DNA from: Betaproteobacteria bacterium HGW-Betaproteobacteria-1
GTDB taxonomy: Bacteria > Pseudomonadota > Gammaproteobacteria > Burkholderiales > Methylophilaceae
Assembly (NCBI GenBank): GCA_002842435.1
Contig: PHCX01000004.1
Coordinates: forward strand, 116,209 to 180,208
DNA length: 64,000 nucleotides
Reading direction: 5' to 3'
The position numbers were made by a program, and so were the translations under genes. Shown one piece after another: positions 10,424-19,641 of the stretch. The notes under the pieces are model-generated. The model was not told the DNA's origin, did not search any database, and was given only the letters and a program-made list of their open reading frames with translations. Numbering within the stretch: position 1 is the first letter of the stretch; each line of letters begins with the position of its first letter.

Positions 10424-13400
10424 GCCCGCCCCGACCGATTCAGCAATGGAGATGACCACGATGAACAACACGATAAGCAAACGGCAGCTCAGTACGGTGC
10501 GACGGCCAATGGCCATGGTGCTGGCCATGATCTATGGCGGCAGCTTGTATGTCGGCAGCACCGCTTATGCAGGTGATTTGCGCTACGAAAGCATTACGGA
10601 AAGTTCAGCACCTGCCGCGGAAAGCAGCCTGTTGCCGCGAACACCGAGAACCAATCCTTCCGGGCAGCTTTCGTTCGGTGTCTACAATGGACTCAGTGAA
10701 GATGGCAAGCTTGATTACAGCGCTAATGCTGACGTCGGCAAAATCACGGTGGAAGTAGACAAGGACGGTTTGCCCGCAGATGGACAAAGCGCGGCTGAAT
10801 TCACTGTGAATCTGCTCGATTACGACGGTCAGCCGCTGAAAGCGCCGGCCTATATTACGGTCGAAACCAATGGCGGCAGAGTGCTGCTGCCAGGCGCAGG
10901 CACCGATGAGCTTGGCCCTGATGGTGCCGATCTGGATCGTGTCGTGCCCGGTACGCAAATCAAGGTAGAGGCCGGAAAGGCCACTTTCAAGCTGCTGGCG
11001 CCGGCAGAGCCGCAGGATGTCGATGTGCGCATTACCGCCGGCAAGGTCACGGCGACAGGTACGGTGAGCTTCCTGCCGGAGTTGCGCGAAATGCTGGCGG
11101 TCGGTTTGATAGAAGGCATTATCAGCAAGCGGACGATCACGGCTGGTGATCTTTCGCCGGCGCGGCAGGGAGACGGGTTCGAACAGGAAATCGAGCGCTG
11201 GAGCCGCAAGTTCAATAACGGCAAGGCCAATGCCTCCGCACGCACGGCATTCTTCATCAAGGGCAAGATCAAGGGCGATTTGCTGCTGACCGCGGCCTAT
11301 GATTCCGACAAGGAGACGCGGGCTCGCATGTTGCGTGACATCAGGCCGGATGAGTTCTATCCGGTATACGGCGACAGTTCGATCCATGGATTCGACGCGC
11401 GTTCGAGCGACCGTCTCTATGTGCGCGTGGACAAGGACAAACACTATGTCATGTATGGTGACTTTTCTACCGGAAGCGGCTTCAGCCAGAAAAGCGGAGG
11501 CGGTGACGTGGCGACCTTGCAGTTGCGCAATCTGGGTCAGTACAACCGTACAGCTACAGGTGTCCGTGCACATTTTGAAGAAGGCGGCTGGTTGGCCAAT
11601 GCCTTCGCTACCCGCGACAGTCTCAAGCAGGTCATAGAAGAGTATCCGGGCAACGGCACCTCTGGTCCGTTTGCCGTTCGCAACAACAATGCGCTGGAGA
11701 ACTCGGAAAAAGTAGAGATCATCATCCGCGACAAGAACCAGATCAATGTGATCAAGGAAGTAATACCGCTCGTCCGTTTCCAGGATTACTCATTCGAACC
11801 GTTCAGTGGCCGCATTCTCCTCAGAACCCCGCTACTTGCGCTCAACGCCAATGGCGATCGCCAGTCTTTGCGTATCACCTATGAAGTCGATCAGGGTGGC
11901 GAAGAGTTCTGGGTCGGCGGGGTCGATGGTCAGGTCAGAGTCAATGACTACCTTGAAGTGGGCGGTTCATGGGTGGAAGATCGCAACCCGCTGTCGCCGT
12001 ATCGCCTGCAAAGCGCCAATGCCGGCATACGTCTCGGCGAGAATACGATGTTCGTATTCGAAGCGGCGCATTCGGAATCGACCGAATATCAGACAGGTAT
12101 CGATTTGTTTGCCACGCCGACCGGACAGGCCGGTGAAATGCGCATGGACAACAGCGGTAATGCCTATCGGGCAGAGATGGTCAGTGGTGGTGAACACTGG
12201 GATTTCAAGCTTTGGTGGGCGGCATCGGATGCCGAATTTGACAATAGCGCGAGCGGATATACACGAGGCAATGACGAGGGAGGTATCAAGGCCAATATCC
12301 GGCTGTCGGAAAGCTACTCGGTTTATGGCGAAGCCATACGCAGTGAAGATGAGCTGAATGATGCCCGTCGTTCAGGAGAAAAGATTGGTCTTATTGCCGA
12401 GGTGACAGACAAGCTGACGGTCGATGTTTTCGCGCGTCATGTCAAGGAAGACAGCACCATGCCACCAACCGCCATCATAGCCAGCAACAGTGCCCCGTTA
12501 GGCGACTCTGCGGGGACTGGAGGCGGGTTTTATGGTCTGGGTATGGAGCAGAATGGTCTTGCTTCAACTGGCATCGCCAGCGCCGGCCCCGGATTGTCGG
12601 ATAATCTGGAGGCCACAACACTCGGTGCCGCCGTACGCTACAAGATGACCCAAAAGCTGACACTGGATGCAGGTGCCGAAGCCGGGGAAGAGGATCAGCA
12701 TCGTGTCGTATTGGGCTCGCAATATCAGGTTGCCGAACGCACACGGCTTTATGCGCGGGCAGAAACGCAAAGCGGGCTGGCCTCTTCCTATTCGCTGGAT
12801 GCCGCGGATCACAGCAACAGTTTCAGTGCCGGTGTTGATACTTCCTACATGGAAGGCGGCAATTTGTTCAGTGAGTATCGTTTACGCGATGCGCTCTCCG
12901 GTCAGCAGGCAAGCTTGCGGGATATGCAACTGGCAAACGGTGTCCGCAACACCTGGAACCTGCGTGAAGGGTTGGCTGCATCTACCAGCCTGGAATACCT
13001 GAGGGTGTTGCACGGCACTTCCCAGGATGCGGCGGCTGTCACCGGTGGCCTCGATTACACCGCCAATCCGTTATGGCGCGCTTCGGGGCGTCTGGAATTC
13101 AGACGCTTGTTTGATGAGAAGGACGCATTGGGCAATCAGTCGCAAAGTCAATGGCTGAATACCGTTGCTGTCGCACGCAAGCTCAACCGGGACTGGACCG
13201 TGCTGTCGCGGAATTATCTCCTGTTCACTGATAACAATGATGACAGACAGGGGTTGAAGCGCGGCAACACGTTCCAGGATCGTTTCCAGGTCGGTCTGGC
13301 ATGGCGTCCGGTCGATCACAACAAGGTGAATGGTCTGATGCGTTACGAATACAAACTGGTTGACGATGAATCACAGATGCAGGGTGAGGATTATCGTACC

Positions 13401-13829
13401 CATATTGTCTCGACCCATGCCGATTATCATCCTAGCCGCCCATGGTGGTACACCGGGCGCTTTGCAGCAAAGCTTACCAGGGATCTGACCCTGCCCAGCG
13501 ATCAGAAATACCATGCCTTTTTGCTGGGTGGTCGTGCGGTCTACGATTTTGCTGAAAAGTGGGATGTCGGCGTATTGGCCAGCGTACTCTACAGCCCTCA
13601 AGGCGGGTCTGCACAATGGGCTAACGGCGCTGAGCTCGGCTATCAGTTGAAGCAGAATCTGTGGGCATCGGTTGGTTATAACTGGGCCGGTTTTACCGAT
13701 CGCGACCTGAGCGGCTCCGACTACACATCAAGAGGCGTTTATGTCCGCCTGCGCTTCAAGTTTGATGAAAACCTGTTCAGCGGCAGCAAGGCTGCTGTTA
13801 ACCGGGCGCTCGACCGCAGCAGCCTCTGA
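10413..13829 (+). CDS. Outer-membrane beta-barrel protein with invasin-like N-terminal domain
   Basis: About 1138 residues, starting at ATG 10413 behind a strong AAGGAGAGG site and overlapping the DUF11 gene by 11 bp; a second possible start (MNNTISKRQ) lies 48 bp further on with its own GGAG. A signal peptide ends near YVGSTAYA. Residues about 90-210 resemble an invasin/Big-1 type Ig domain (VDKDGLPADGQSAAEFTVNL). The remainder is rich in alternating amphipathic strands with aromatic girdles and ends in VYVRLRFKFDENLF, consistent with a large outer-membrane barrel. Its place between the DUF11 giant and an OmpA-like protein suggests it anchors or exports the DUF11 protein. That role is inferred; the family has no name known to me. 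Confidence 0.8.
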   Translation: MYVKPAPTDSAMEMTTMNNTISKRQLSTVRRPMAMVLAMIYGGSLYVGSTAYAGDLRYESITESSAPAAESSLLPRTPRTNPSGQLSFGVYNGLSEDGKLDYSANADVGKITVEVDKDGLPADGQSAAEFTVNLLDYDGQPLKAPAYITVETNGGRVLLPGAGTDELGPDGADLDRVVPGTQIKVEAGKATFKLLAPAEPQDVDVRITAGKVTATGTVSFLPELREMLAVGLIEGIISKRTITAGDLSPARQGDGFEQEIERWSRKFNNGKANASARTAFFIKGKIKGDLLLTAAYDSDKETRARMLRDIRPDEFYPVYGDSSIHGFDARSSDRLYVRVDKDKHYVMYGDFSTGSGFSQKSGGGDVATLQLRNLGQYNRTATGVRAHFEEGGWLANAFATRDSLKQVIEEYPGNGTSGPFAVRNNNALENSEKVEIIIRDKNQINVIKEVIPLVRFQDYSFEPFSGRILLRTPLLALNANGDRQSLRITYEVDQGGEEFWVGGVDGQVRVNDYLEVGGSWVEDRNPLSPYRLQSANAGIRLGENTMFVFEAAHSESTEYQTGIDLFATPTGQAGEMRMDNSGNAYRAEMVSGGEHWDFKLWWAASDAEFDNSASGYTRGNDEGGIKANIRLSESYSVYGEAIRSEDELNDARRSGEKIGLIAEVTDKLTVDVFARHVKEDSTMPPTAIIASNSAPLGDSAGTGGGFYGLGMEQNGLASTGIASAGPGLSDNLEATTLGAAVRYKMTQKLTLDAGAEAGEEDQHRVVLGSQYQVAERTRLYARAETQSGLASSYSLDAADHSNSFSAGVDTSYMEGGNLFSEYRLRDALSGQQASLRDMQLANGVRNTWNLREGLAASTSLEYLRVLHGTSQDAAAVTGGLDYTANPLWRASGRLEFRRLFDEKDALGNQSQSQWLNTVAVARKLNRDWTVLSRNYLLFTDNNDDRQGLKRGNTFQDRFQVGLAWRPVDHNKVNGLMRYEYKLVDDESQMQGEDYRTHIVSTHADYHPSRPWWYTGRFAAKLTRDLTLPSDQKYHAFLLGGRAVYDFAEKWDVGVLASVLYSPQGGSAQWANGAELGYQLKQNLWASVGYNWAGFTDRDLSGSDYTSRGVYVRLRFKFDENLFSGSKAAVNRALDRSSL

Positions 13830-13871
13830 TGAGACGACCGTGATCAACGATAAAAATCAGGAAGAAAACAA

Positions 13872-14891
13872 ATGAACTCATTCAATCAAGCTCCCATATT
13901 CAAATTGCTGCCAGGTGCAGGAAGTTTGATATTTACACTACTGTTCAGCCCGCTACTGTATGCAGGTACAGGATTGCATCAGCCTGAAGACCGTATTACG
14001 GATCAGGCGATTAACGCCGATATTGCCACCTATAAACAAACGCAGGCCAGAATTGCCGAGATTAACAACAAGGGTATAGCAGTAACGGACTACCATTTGT
14101 CTAAAGCTCAATGCTGGCTGGATGTTTCTCTTCACGAATACACACGTAACGACAGATCGGCATTTCCGCAGGAAGCACTGGGTCAGTCGGATGTCATTCT
14201 TTCGGCACTGGATTCGGGGCAGCAGCCCGATTCTGAAACGCCGTTGGTCAATGATGCAGACAGGATACGTACAGATTTGTGGGAAAGAATTGCCAGCTTG
14301 AAATCGGTGCAAGGGTTGTCCTGTTATGCGCAAAAACTTGCATGCGCCGAAGTCGAGTTGGTACATGCCGGCAACGAGCACAAACAGCAGGGTTGGCGCC
14401 ATGCCAAGCCATATATCCAGATCGCCGAAGATTTGGTGGCAGAGGCGGCCGCGATTGGCGACAGTTGCCTGTCTCCGGCAGTTGCTCCAGCCATGCAGAC
14501 GCAGGAACAGCTGGATATTTCCGCCGATGCGTTATTCGCCTTCAACAAGGCGGGATACGATGATTTGCTACCTGCAGGTCGGAGAGAGCTGGATGAACTG
14601 GTGCAAAGACTTAATGAGGTTTATGCCCGCGTCGATAGGATTACTCTGACCGGACATACGGATCGGCTGGGTAGCGCGCAATACAATCAGCGCTTGTCGG
14701 AGCAGCGGGCCGGCACGGTCAAGGCTTATTTGCAGGCTCAAGGGATTAGCACAGAAATACAGACGGTTGGTCGCGGTGCTACAGAGCAACTGGATCAATG
14801 CGGAACGGCGACAAAACCGACGAGAGCGTTGATCGATTGCTTGCAACCAAACCGGAGAGTGACAGTAGAAGTTTCCGGGATCAGGAAATAG
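13872..14891 (+). CDS. OmpA-family peptidoglycan-binding outer-membrane protein
   Basis: 339 residues, with GGAAG 8 bp before ATG 13872 and a signal peptide ending near LLYAG. The N-terminal two thirds is a helical region with no recognised domain. Residues about 213-335 form an OmpA C-terminal domain: DALFAFNKAGYDDLLPAG, then ITLTGHTDRLGSAQYNQRLS with the HTD and NxxLSxxRA signature, then QPNRRVTVEV. This domain binds diaminopimelate in peptidoglycan. It is the third gene of the DUF11/barrel operon (43-bp gap) and is followed by a strong terminator, so it probably tethers the surface assembly to the cell wall. Confidence 0.93.
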   Translation: MNSFNQAPIFKLLPGAGSLIFTLLFSPLLYAGTGLHQPEDRITDQAINADIATYKQTQARIAEINNKGIAVTDYHLSKAQCWLDVSLHEYTRNDRSAFPQEALGQSDVILSALDSGQQPDSETPLVNDADRIRTDLWERIASLKSVQGLSCYAQKLACAEVELVHAGNEHKQQGWRHAKPYIQIAEDLVAEAAAIGDSCLSPAVAPAMQTQEQLDISADALFAFNKAGYDDLLPAGRRELDELVQRLNEVYARVDRITLTGHTDRLGSAQYNQRLSEQRAGTVKAYLQAQGISTEIQTVGRGATEQLDQCGTATKPTRALIDCLQPNRRVTVEVSGIRK

Positions 14892-14902
14892 GTAGTGAAG
14901 TA

Positions 14903-14943
14903 AAAAAACGGGGTTCAGTGTAATTCACTGAACCCCGTTTTTT
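14903..14943 (+). terminator. Rho-independent terminator of the surface operon
   Basis: A perfect hairpin (arms 14909-14920 and 14926-14937, 5-nt loop) is flanked by A and T runs, so it may work in both directions, also ending transcripts that come leftward from the tRNA. Confidence 0.92.
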
Positions 14944-14979
14944 TATGGCGGATGATGTCAGTCATCTGCGCGAAATGTC

Positions 14980-15056
14980 TGGCGGAGTGGACGGGACTCG
15001 AACCCGCGACCCCCGGCGTGACAGGCCGGTATTCTAACCAACTGAACTACCACTCC
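14980..15056 (-). tRNA. tRNA-Asp (anticodon GTC)
   Basis: On the minus strand a 77-nt cloverleaf begins GGAGTGGTAGTTCAGTTGG and ends GGTTCGAGTCCCGTCCACTC, then a G discriminator and an encoded CCA. The acceptor stem GGAGTGG/CCACTCC pairs fully, and the anticodon loop reads CCTGTCACG with GTC. Confidence 0.97.
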
Positions 15057-15266
15057 TTATCGCAGGCAACTTTGCAGTTGCTAACGAAGGCGCGCATCTT
15101 ACCTCAAAGCAGGGGTAATAATCCAGAGGTTTGCAGCATGGAGACTCAATTCTTTGTTCAGTCGTCAGGCGTTACGCCAGTTCGGCTCATGCAAGTGCCT
15201 GAATTGCTTTAGAATGGGCGCTTTTCAGAACTGCCGCGCCGTCAGGCCGGTTTATCGAGAGAAGCC

Positions 15267-15593
15267 ATGAGCAATATTACCGTAGAGCATAATCCATCCG
15301 AACAACGCCTGCAGGAGCTGGGCGTAGCCAAATGGCCGACCTGGCAGAAGGAAGTGTCGGTTTTTCCCTGGGTATTCCCTGAGCAGGAAGTTGCCTACAT
15401 CCTCGAAGGGCACTGCGTCATCACCCCCGAGAATGGCACCCCTGTGACTTTCGGCAAGGGTGATCTGGTGACCTTCCCTGCCGGCACCAAAGCCAGCTGG
15501 GAAGTCAAACAGCCCTTGCACAAGCATTACAAGCTGGATGGCAACATGCTGACGCAGATATGGGCGCGTTTGAAGTTGAAGTTTGGTTTGTAA
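15267..15593 (+). CDS. Cupin-domain protein (DUF861/EutQ-like)
   Basis: 108 residues, preceded by GAGAAG. Residues 35-95 form a single small cupin barrel with the DUF861-type pattern: EVSVFPWVFPEQEVAYILEG, then a KGDLVTFPAGTKASWEV second motif. Proteins of this group are small metal-binding cupins of uncertain substrate. The gene stands alone between tRNA-Asp and a lipoprotein gene, so neighbours give no functional hint. Confidence 0.88.
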   Translation: MSNITVEHNPSEQRLQELGVAKWPTWQKEVSVFPWVFPEQEVAYILEGHCVITPENGTPVTFGKGDLVTFPAGTKASWEVKQPLHKHYKLDGNMLTQIWARLKLKFGL

Positions 15594-15772
15594 GTATTTG
15601 ACCGGCTGGACAATTTTGGGCAGTACCTAGCGTTACCACGTATTGCAAGCCCGCAAACTCTGGCGTATGGTCATATTGTAGTTTTCTATCGCTATCTGGC
15701 GGGAGGTAGATATCGAAGCCTCAATGACTGCCAGCGAGTTTCCAATAAAAGTAAGACGAAAGGAGATTTGCA

Positions 15773-16081
15773 ATGGACAAATTCACAACAATCCAGAAAT
15801 TGATTGCGGCGGTTTTCGTTGTCGGCCTGTTTTCCGGCTGTGCTTCCACCAATCGCGTCACTGAACTGGAAGCGCGCCTGGATGAAGTCAGCGCAACTGC
15901 CAATAACGCTCAAAGCACTGCTGACCAGGCACTTGCTGCAGCTCGCGCTGCTGATGACAAGGCAACCCAAGCCAGTGCAGATGCTGCTGCTGCAATGCAG
16001 GCAGCTGAAGAGGCAAAACGTCTGGCAGCTGATGCCGATGCAAAGGCTGACAGAATGTTCCAGAAGAGCATGACCAAATAA
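15773..16081 (+). CDS. Lpp/OprI-like alanine-zipper lipoprotein
   Basis: 102 residues with a strong AAAGGAG site before ATG 15773. The lipobox LFSGC gives a lipidated Cys about residue 25. The mature part is an uninterrupted Ala-rich heptad helix (TADQALAAARAADDKATQA), the trimeric coiled coil of Lpp/OprI lipoproteins, and the C-terminus MFQKSMTK ends in Lys, the residue that Lpp links to peptidoglycan. Next to it, convergently transcribed, is an L,D-transpeptidase, an enzyme class that in other bacteria makes exactly this linkage; the pairing is suggestive. A perfect terminator follows. Confidence 0.9.
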   Translation: MDKFTTIQKLIAAVFVVGLFSGCASTNRVTELEARLDEVSATANNAQSTADQALAAARAADDKATQASADAAAAMQAAEEAKRLAADADAKADRMFQKSMTK

Positions 16082-16104
16082 GTCGTTTTTGAAATGACTG
16101 ATGA

Positions 16105-16140
16105 CGGGGCTGCCGGTACAAACCGGCAGCCCCGTTTTTA
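16105..16140 (+). terminator. Rho-independent terminator
   Basis: 13-bp perfect stem (16105-16117 with 16122-16134), ACAA loop and a run of T, directly after the lipoprotein gene. Confidence 0.95.
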
Positions 16141-16189
16141 TTTCGTCCGGCTTCAGGCGGGTTTGCCTGGTTCGGCCAACTGCATTTTT

Positions 16190-17155
16190 CTAATTGGTGT
16201 CTATGGGAGCGATGACTGCATGATCCGGGGCGCCGTCCAGAATCGGAGTGGCGATGCCCGATTTCTTCTGTAGCACGGTCATCGCCCGGTTCCAGTCGAT
16301 GGATTCGTCCTCGCCGACCTTTTCCAGCACCGCTTGCATCATTGCCGTACGTTCGTCCAGAGTCTGCTCATGCTCCGATAAGGGCGGGAAAGTCTGCAGA
16401 TAGAGCTGCCCCTGATGCCAGCCGGTGACATGGGGTTGATGCACGATTTCCACCGGCGTGCCGACCGGCACTTGCAGGAACAGCGATTCGATATCTTCCG
16501 GATAGAGCCGGATGCAGCCGTGACTGACGCGTCGACCGATGCCCCAGGGTTTGTTGGTGCCGTGGATCAGATAACCGGGCATGCCAAGGTTCATGGCGAA
16601 TTTTCCCAGTGGATTGCTCGGGCCTGGCGGCACAAAAGCCGGCAATGTTGTGCCTTCCTCTGCTCGCGACTTGCGGATGGATTCGGGCGGATACCAGGTC
16701 GGGTCCTTGCGCTTGGTCGTGATGCTGGTGCGGCCGTAAGGTGTGCCCAGATATTCCCGGCCGATGCCCATCGGGTGCGTGATGACCTTGCCGGGTTGTC
16801 CGTTCTTCGGCTCGATGAAGTAGAACAGGCGCATCTGCGGGATGTTCAGCACCAGGCCGCGCCGCGGCGCTTTCGGCAGTACGAACCGGGTCGGCAGGAT
16901 AACGAGTGTGCCTTCACGCGGCAGCCATGGGTCGATGCCCGGGTTGGCGCGGGTAATTTCGTTATAGCCGAGGCCGTGCTGGCGGGCGATATCGAGCAGG
17001 GTGTCGGATTCGTTGGCGACAACAAAACGCATTTCGCCGATGACATCTTCGCCTTCGGGCGGCAGTTCAAAAGTGGCGGCAAGGCTGGCTGGCATGCTTG
17101 CTGCAAGCCAGCTGAATGAGAGGCTAATCAGGAATATGAAACGTTGGATTCGCAT
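16190..17155 (-). CDS. LysM/YkuD L,D-transpeptidase (ErfK/YbiS type)
   Basis: About 321 residues; start placed at ATG 17155, two codons inside a slightly longer reading. A signal peptide ends near PASLAA. A LysM-like segment (VANESDTLLDIARQHG, about residues 45-90) precedes the YkuD catalytic domain (about 95-235), with the invariant HGTNKPWGIGRRVSHGCIRL containing the nucleophilic Cys. The family forms 3-3 crosslinks or attaches lipoproteins to meso-diaminopimelate in the periplasm. The adjacent Lpp-like gene with a C-terminal Lys is a possible substrate. Confidence 0.93.
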   Translation of the reverse strand: MRIQRFIFLISLSFSWLAASMPASLAATFELPPEGEDVIGEMRFVVANESDTLLDIARQHGLGYNEITRANPGIDPWLPREGTLVILPTRFVLPKAPRRGLVLNIPQMRLFYFIEPKNGQPGKVITHPMGIGREYLGTPYGRTSITTKRKDPTWYPPESIRKSRAEEGTTLPAFVPPGPSNPLGKFAMNLGMPGYLIHGTNKPWGIGRRVSHGCIRLYPEDIESLFLQVPVGTPVEIVHQPHVTGWHQGQLYLQTFPPLSEHEQTLDERTAMMQAVLEKVGEDESIDWNRAMTVLQKKSGIATPILDGAPDHAVIAPIDTN

Positions 17156-17292
17156 GAGCATCGATCAGTGTTGACGTTGTCAGCATAGCATCATGCCCGC
17201 TATTCGACTATTCACGTGTAACTCTGCCTTGCCTTGAACTATGCCTGGCTGCATCATGTCGATTCATGTATTGAATGTATCGAGGAAACGGC

Positions 17293-17901
17293 ATGGCTAC
17301 AGCATCTACCACTTTGCGCGAACTGCTTGGTCTTGGCCTGCAGCCGACCCCGCTCAAGGACTCCGCCTTGATCATGATTGATTGTCAGAACACTTACCGC
17401 AGCGGCATCATACAGCTGACCGGCGTCGAAGCAGCACTGCTGGAAGCGCAAAAACTGCTGAAGCTGGCGCGGACATTGCATATCCCTGTTTTTCATATCC
17501 AGCACGATGCCGGACCGGGCACGCCGTATGACATCACGGCCCCGATCGGTGCGATTGCCGATGAAGTGGCACCCATCGCCGGCGAACCGGTGATCGTCAA
17601 GCATTACCCGAATTCCTTCGTGCAGACCGATCTGGATCAGCAACTGAAAGCCGCAGGCATCAAGAACCTGGTGCTGGCCGGCTTCATGACCCACATGTGC
17701 ATCAATTCCACCGCGCACGGCGCCTTCAATCTGGGCTATGCCGTCACCGTGGTCGCTAGCGCAACGGCGACGCGGCCGCTGCAGGCAGCCAACGGCAAGG
17801 TGCTGAGTGCGGCTGAGGTGCATGAGGGCGCGATCGCTTCCACCCGCGACCTCTATGCCGCGATTGTCGATACGGTCGATGATCTGGCTGCCCATTCCTG
17901 A
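17293..17901 (+). CDS. Isochorismatase-like cysteine hydrolase
   Basis: 202 residues from ATG 17293, which has GAGGAA upstream; an ATG 18 bp earlier has none. The cysteine-hydrolase triad is visible: Asp in IMIDCQN, Lys in VIVKHYPNSF and the nucleophilic Cys in GFMTHMCINSTAHGAF, with the cis-peptide region before it. The family hydrolyses amides or vinyl ethers (isochorismate, nicotinamide, ureidoacrylate). Substrate cannot be deduced from sequence or context here. Confidence 0.92.
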   Translation: MATASTTLRELLGLGLQPTPLKDSALIMIDCQNTYRSGIIQLTGVEAALLEAQKLLKLARTLHIPVFHIQHDAGPGTPYDITAPIGAIADEVAPIAGEPVIVKHYPNSFVQTDLDQQLKAAGIKNLVLAGFMTHMCINSTAHGAFNLGYAVTVVASATATRPLQAANGKVLSAAEVHEGAIASTRDLYAAIVDTVDDLAAHS

Positions 17902-17939
17902 GTCAGGATTCACGCAACCTTCGAACAGGTCGTCATTAA

Positions 17940-19631
17940 ATGCTGGAAGTCTTGTTTCCTTTTGTCGGTGGTTTGGGCTTGTTTCTCATCGGCATGATGC
18001 TGTTGTCCGATGGCCTGGTCGCCTTTGCCGGCTCCAATCTCAAGCGCGCGCTGGTGCGCTTTACGGGCACGCCTTACAAGGCCTTCGCTTCCGGCACGTT
18101 GGTAACGGTGCTGGTGCAATCGTCCTCGGCTACCGCAGTGACGTTGATCGGTTTTGTCAGTGCCGGTCTTATCACCTTCTCCCAGGCCATCGGCGTGCTG
18201 ATCGGCGCCAGCCTCGGTAATACGGCGACCGGCTGGATCGTCGCCGAACTCGGCCTCAAGGTGAATCTGGGTTTCTATACGCTGATACTGATCGGCGTCG
18301 GCGCACTTCTCAAGTTGCTGGGACGTGGCCGTTGGGCAGAGATGGGCATGGCGCTGGCAGGTTTCGGCCTGCTGTTCCACGGGCTGAGTGTGCTGCAACA
18401 GGCCATGGCCGGATTGTCAGGCGTATTCAATCTGGCCGATCTGCCGGTGGGTGGCTATGGCGCCCGCATCATGATCATGCTGTTCGGGCTGGCACTGACC
18501 GCCGTATTGCAATCATCATCGGCCGCCATCGCCACAACGCTGACTGCACTCTATACCAACACCATCAATTTCGATCAGGCGGCCTCGCTGGTGGTCGGCG
18601 CCGCTATCGGTACGACGGTGTCAGGCGCGCTGGTAGCGATTGGCGCCACTGTCTATGCCAAGCGCACTGCGTTGGCCTACATCCTGTTCAATCTGGCAGC
18701 CGGCCTCATTGGCATCATGCTGCTGCCGCTCTTTCTTTACCTGATCCAGCTGCTGGGCGAGTTCACGCTGATCGAGCCGGACGCCACTACGCTGGTGGCA
18801 TTCCATACCTTTTTCATCCTGATCGGAGTCGTCCTGTTTCTGCCGTTCACAGCCGGTTTCGCCCGCGTTGTCGAACGCATGTTGCCGGACACGGAGGATG
18901 GTCTGGTGCAAAGGCTGGATGACAGTCTGCTCAACATCCCGGCAGTGGCGCTCGAAGCCTCGCAGCGCACTATAGAAGAACTGGCCGGTGTTTTGTTCAA
19001 GACTTATGGGGATATTCTGGCCATGGCGCAATCGGCCAAAACCGACAACGAACTGAAACAGGTGGAACAGGCGCTGGACGATACCTTTGATTTCGTGACC
19101 CGCATCCAGCTGCCGCCGGAAGAGGATGTGCAGGCCGAGCAGCGCATTGCCCAACTGCACGCCATCGACCATCTGCTGCGCTTGCGTCACCGCCTCGGCG
19201 ATATCGCCAGGGCCAATATCGACTTCGCCAACCCGGTCTATCAGTCGGCCCAGCAGAGCAGCCGCAGCATGATCCATCTGGTGCAAAGAGGGCTGGCCGA
19301 GAAAACGCTGACGCCCTATCTGGAGGAGATCGACCATGAAGCCGGCCAACTGGCGGTTTACGTGCATCAGGCGCGGCACGAAATTTTGCAGAAGGTCATG
19401 CCCAGCAGCCGGGCGTTGAATACGCTACACACCACTGACGTTTTTCGCTGGATGGAGCGCACCGGCCATCATATTTGCCGCATATGCTACTACCTGTCAC
19501 AAGGGCGTGGCAGCAATGCCAATGGAAAATCTGAAGTGCCGGCTCAAATGCCAGAAGAGCGGAGTGAAAGCGACACGGATGCGCTTGCGGAATCTCGTCT
19601 GGGCGATGTTACAGGTAACTCAAAAGTGTAA
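17940..19631 (+). CDS. Na+/phosphate cotransporter family protein (NptA/PhoU-like)
   Basis: 563 residues. Eight or more membrane segments in the first 310 residues carry the two signature repeats of Na/Pi-cotransporters, VQSSSATAVTLIGF (from residue 59) and VLQSSSAAIATTLTAL (about 182). The C-terminal 230 residues are a cytosolic PhoU-like helical bundle. The protein probably imports phosphate coupled to sodium, with the PhoU-like tail regulating flux. It starts 38 bp after the cysteine hydrolase on the same strand. Confidence 0.92.
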   Translation: MLEVLFPFVGGLGLFLIGMMLLSDGLVAFAGSNLKRALVRFTGTPYKAFASGTLVTVLVQSSSATAVTLIGFVSAGLITFSQAIGVLIGASLGNTATGWIVAELGLKVNLGFYTLILIGVGALLKLLGRGRWAEMGMALAGFGLLFHGLSVLQQAMAGLSGVFNLADLPVGGYGARIMIMLFGLALTAVLQSSSAAIATTLTALYTNTINFDQAASLVVGAAIGTTVSGALVAIGATVYAKRTALAYILFNLAAGLIGIMLLPLFLYLIQLLGEFTLIEPDATTLVAFHTFFILIGVVLFLPFTAGFARVVERMLPDTEDGLVQRLDDSLLNIPAVALEASQRTIEELAGVLFKTYGDILAMAQSAKTDNELKQVEQALDDTFDFVTRIQLPPEEDVQAEQRIAQLHAIDHLLRLRHRLGDIARANIDFANPVYQSAQQSSRSMIHLVQRGLAEKTLTPYLEEIDHEAGQLAVYVHQARHEILQKVMPSSRALNTLHTTDVFRWMERTGHHICRICYYLSQGRGSNANGKSEVPAQMPEERSESDTDALAESRLGDVTGNSKV

Positions 19632-19641
19632 TTGCTGCTGA

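Noticed and set aside
14952..15212. Frame of 86 codons across tRNA-Asp
   Set aside because: It reads through the antisense strand of the tRNA, a common false call.
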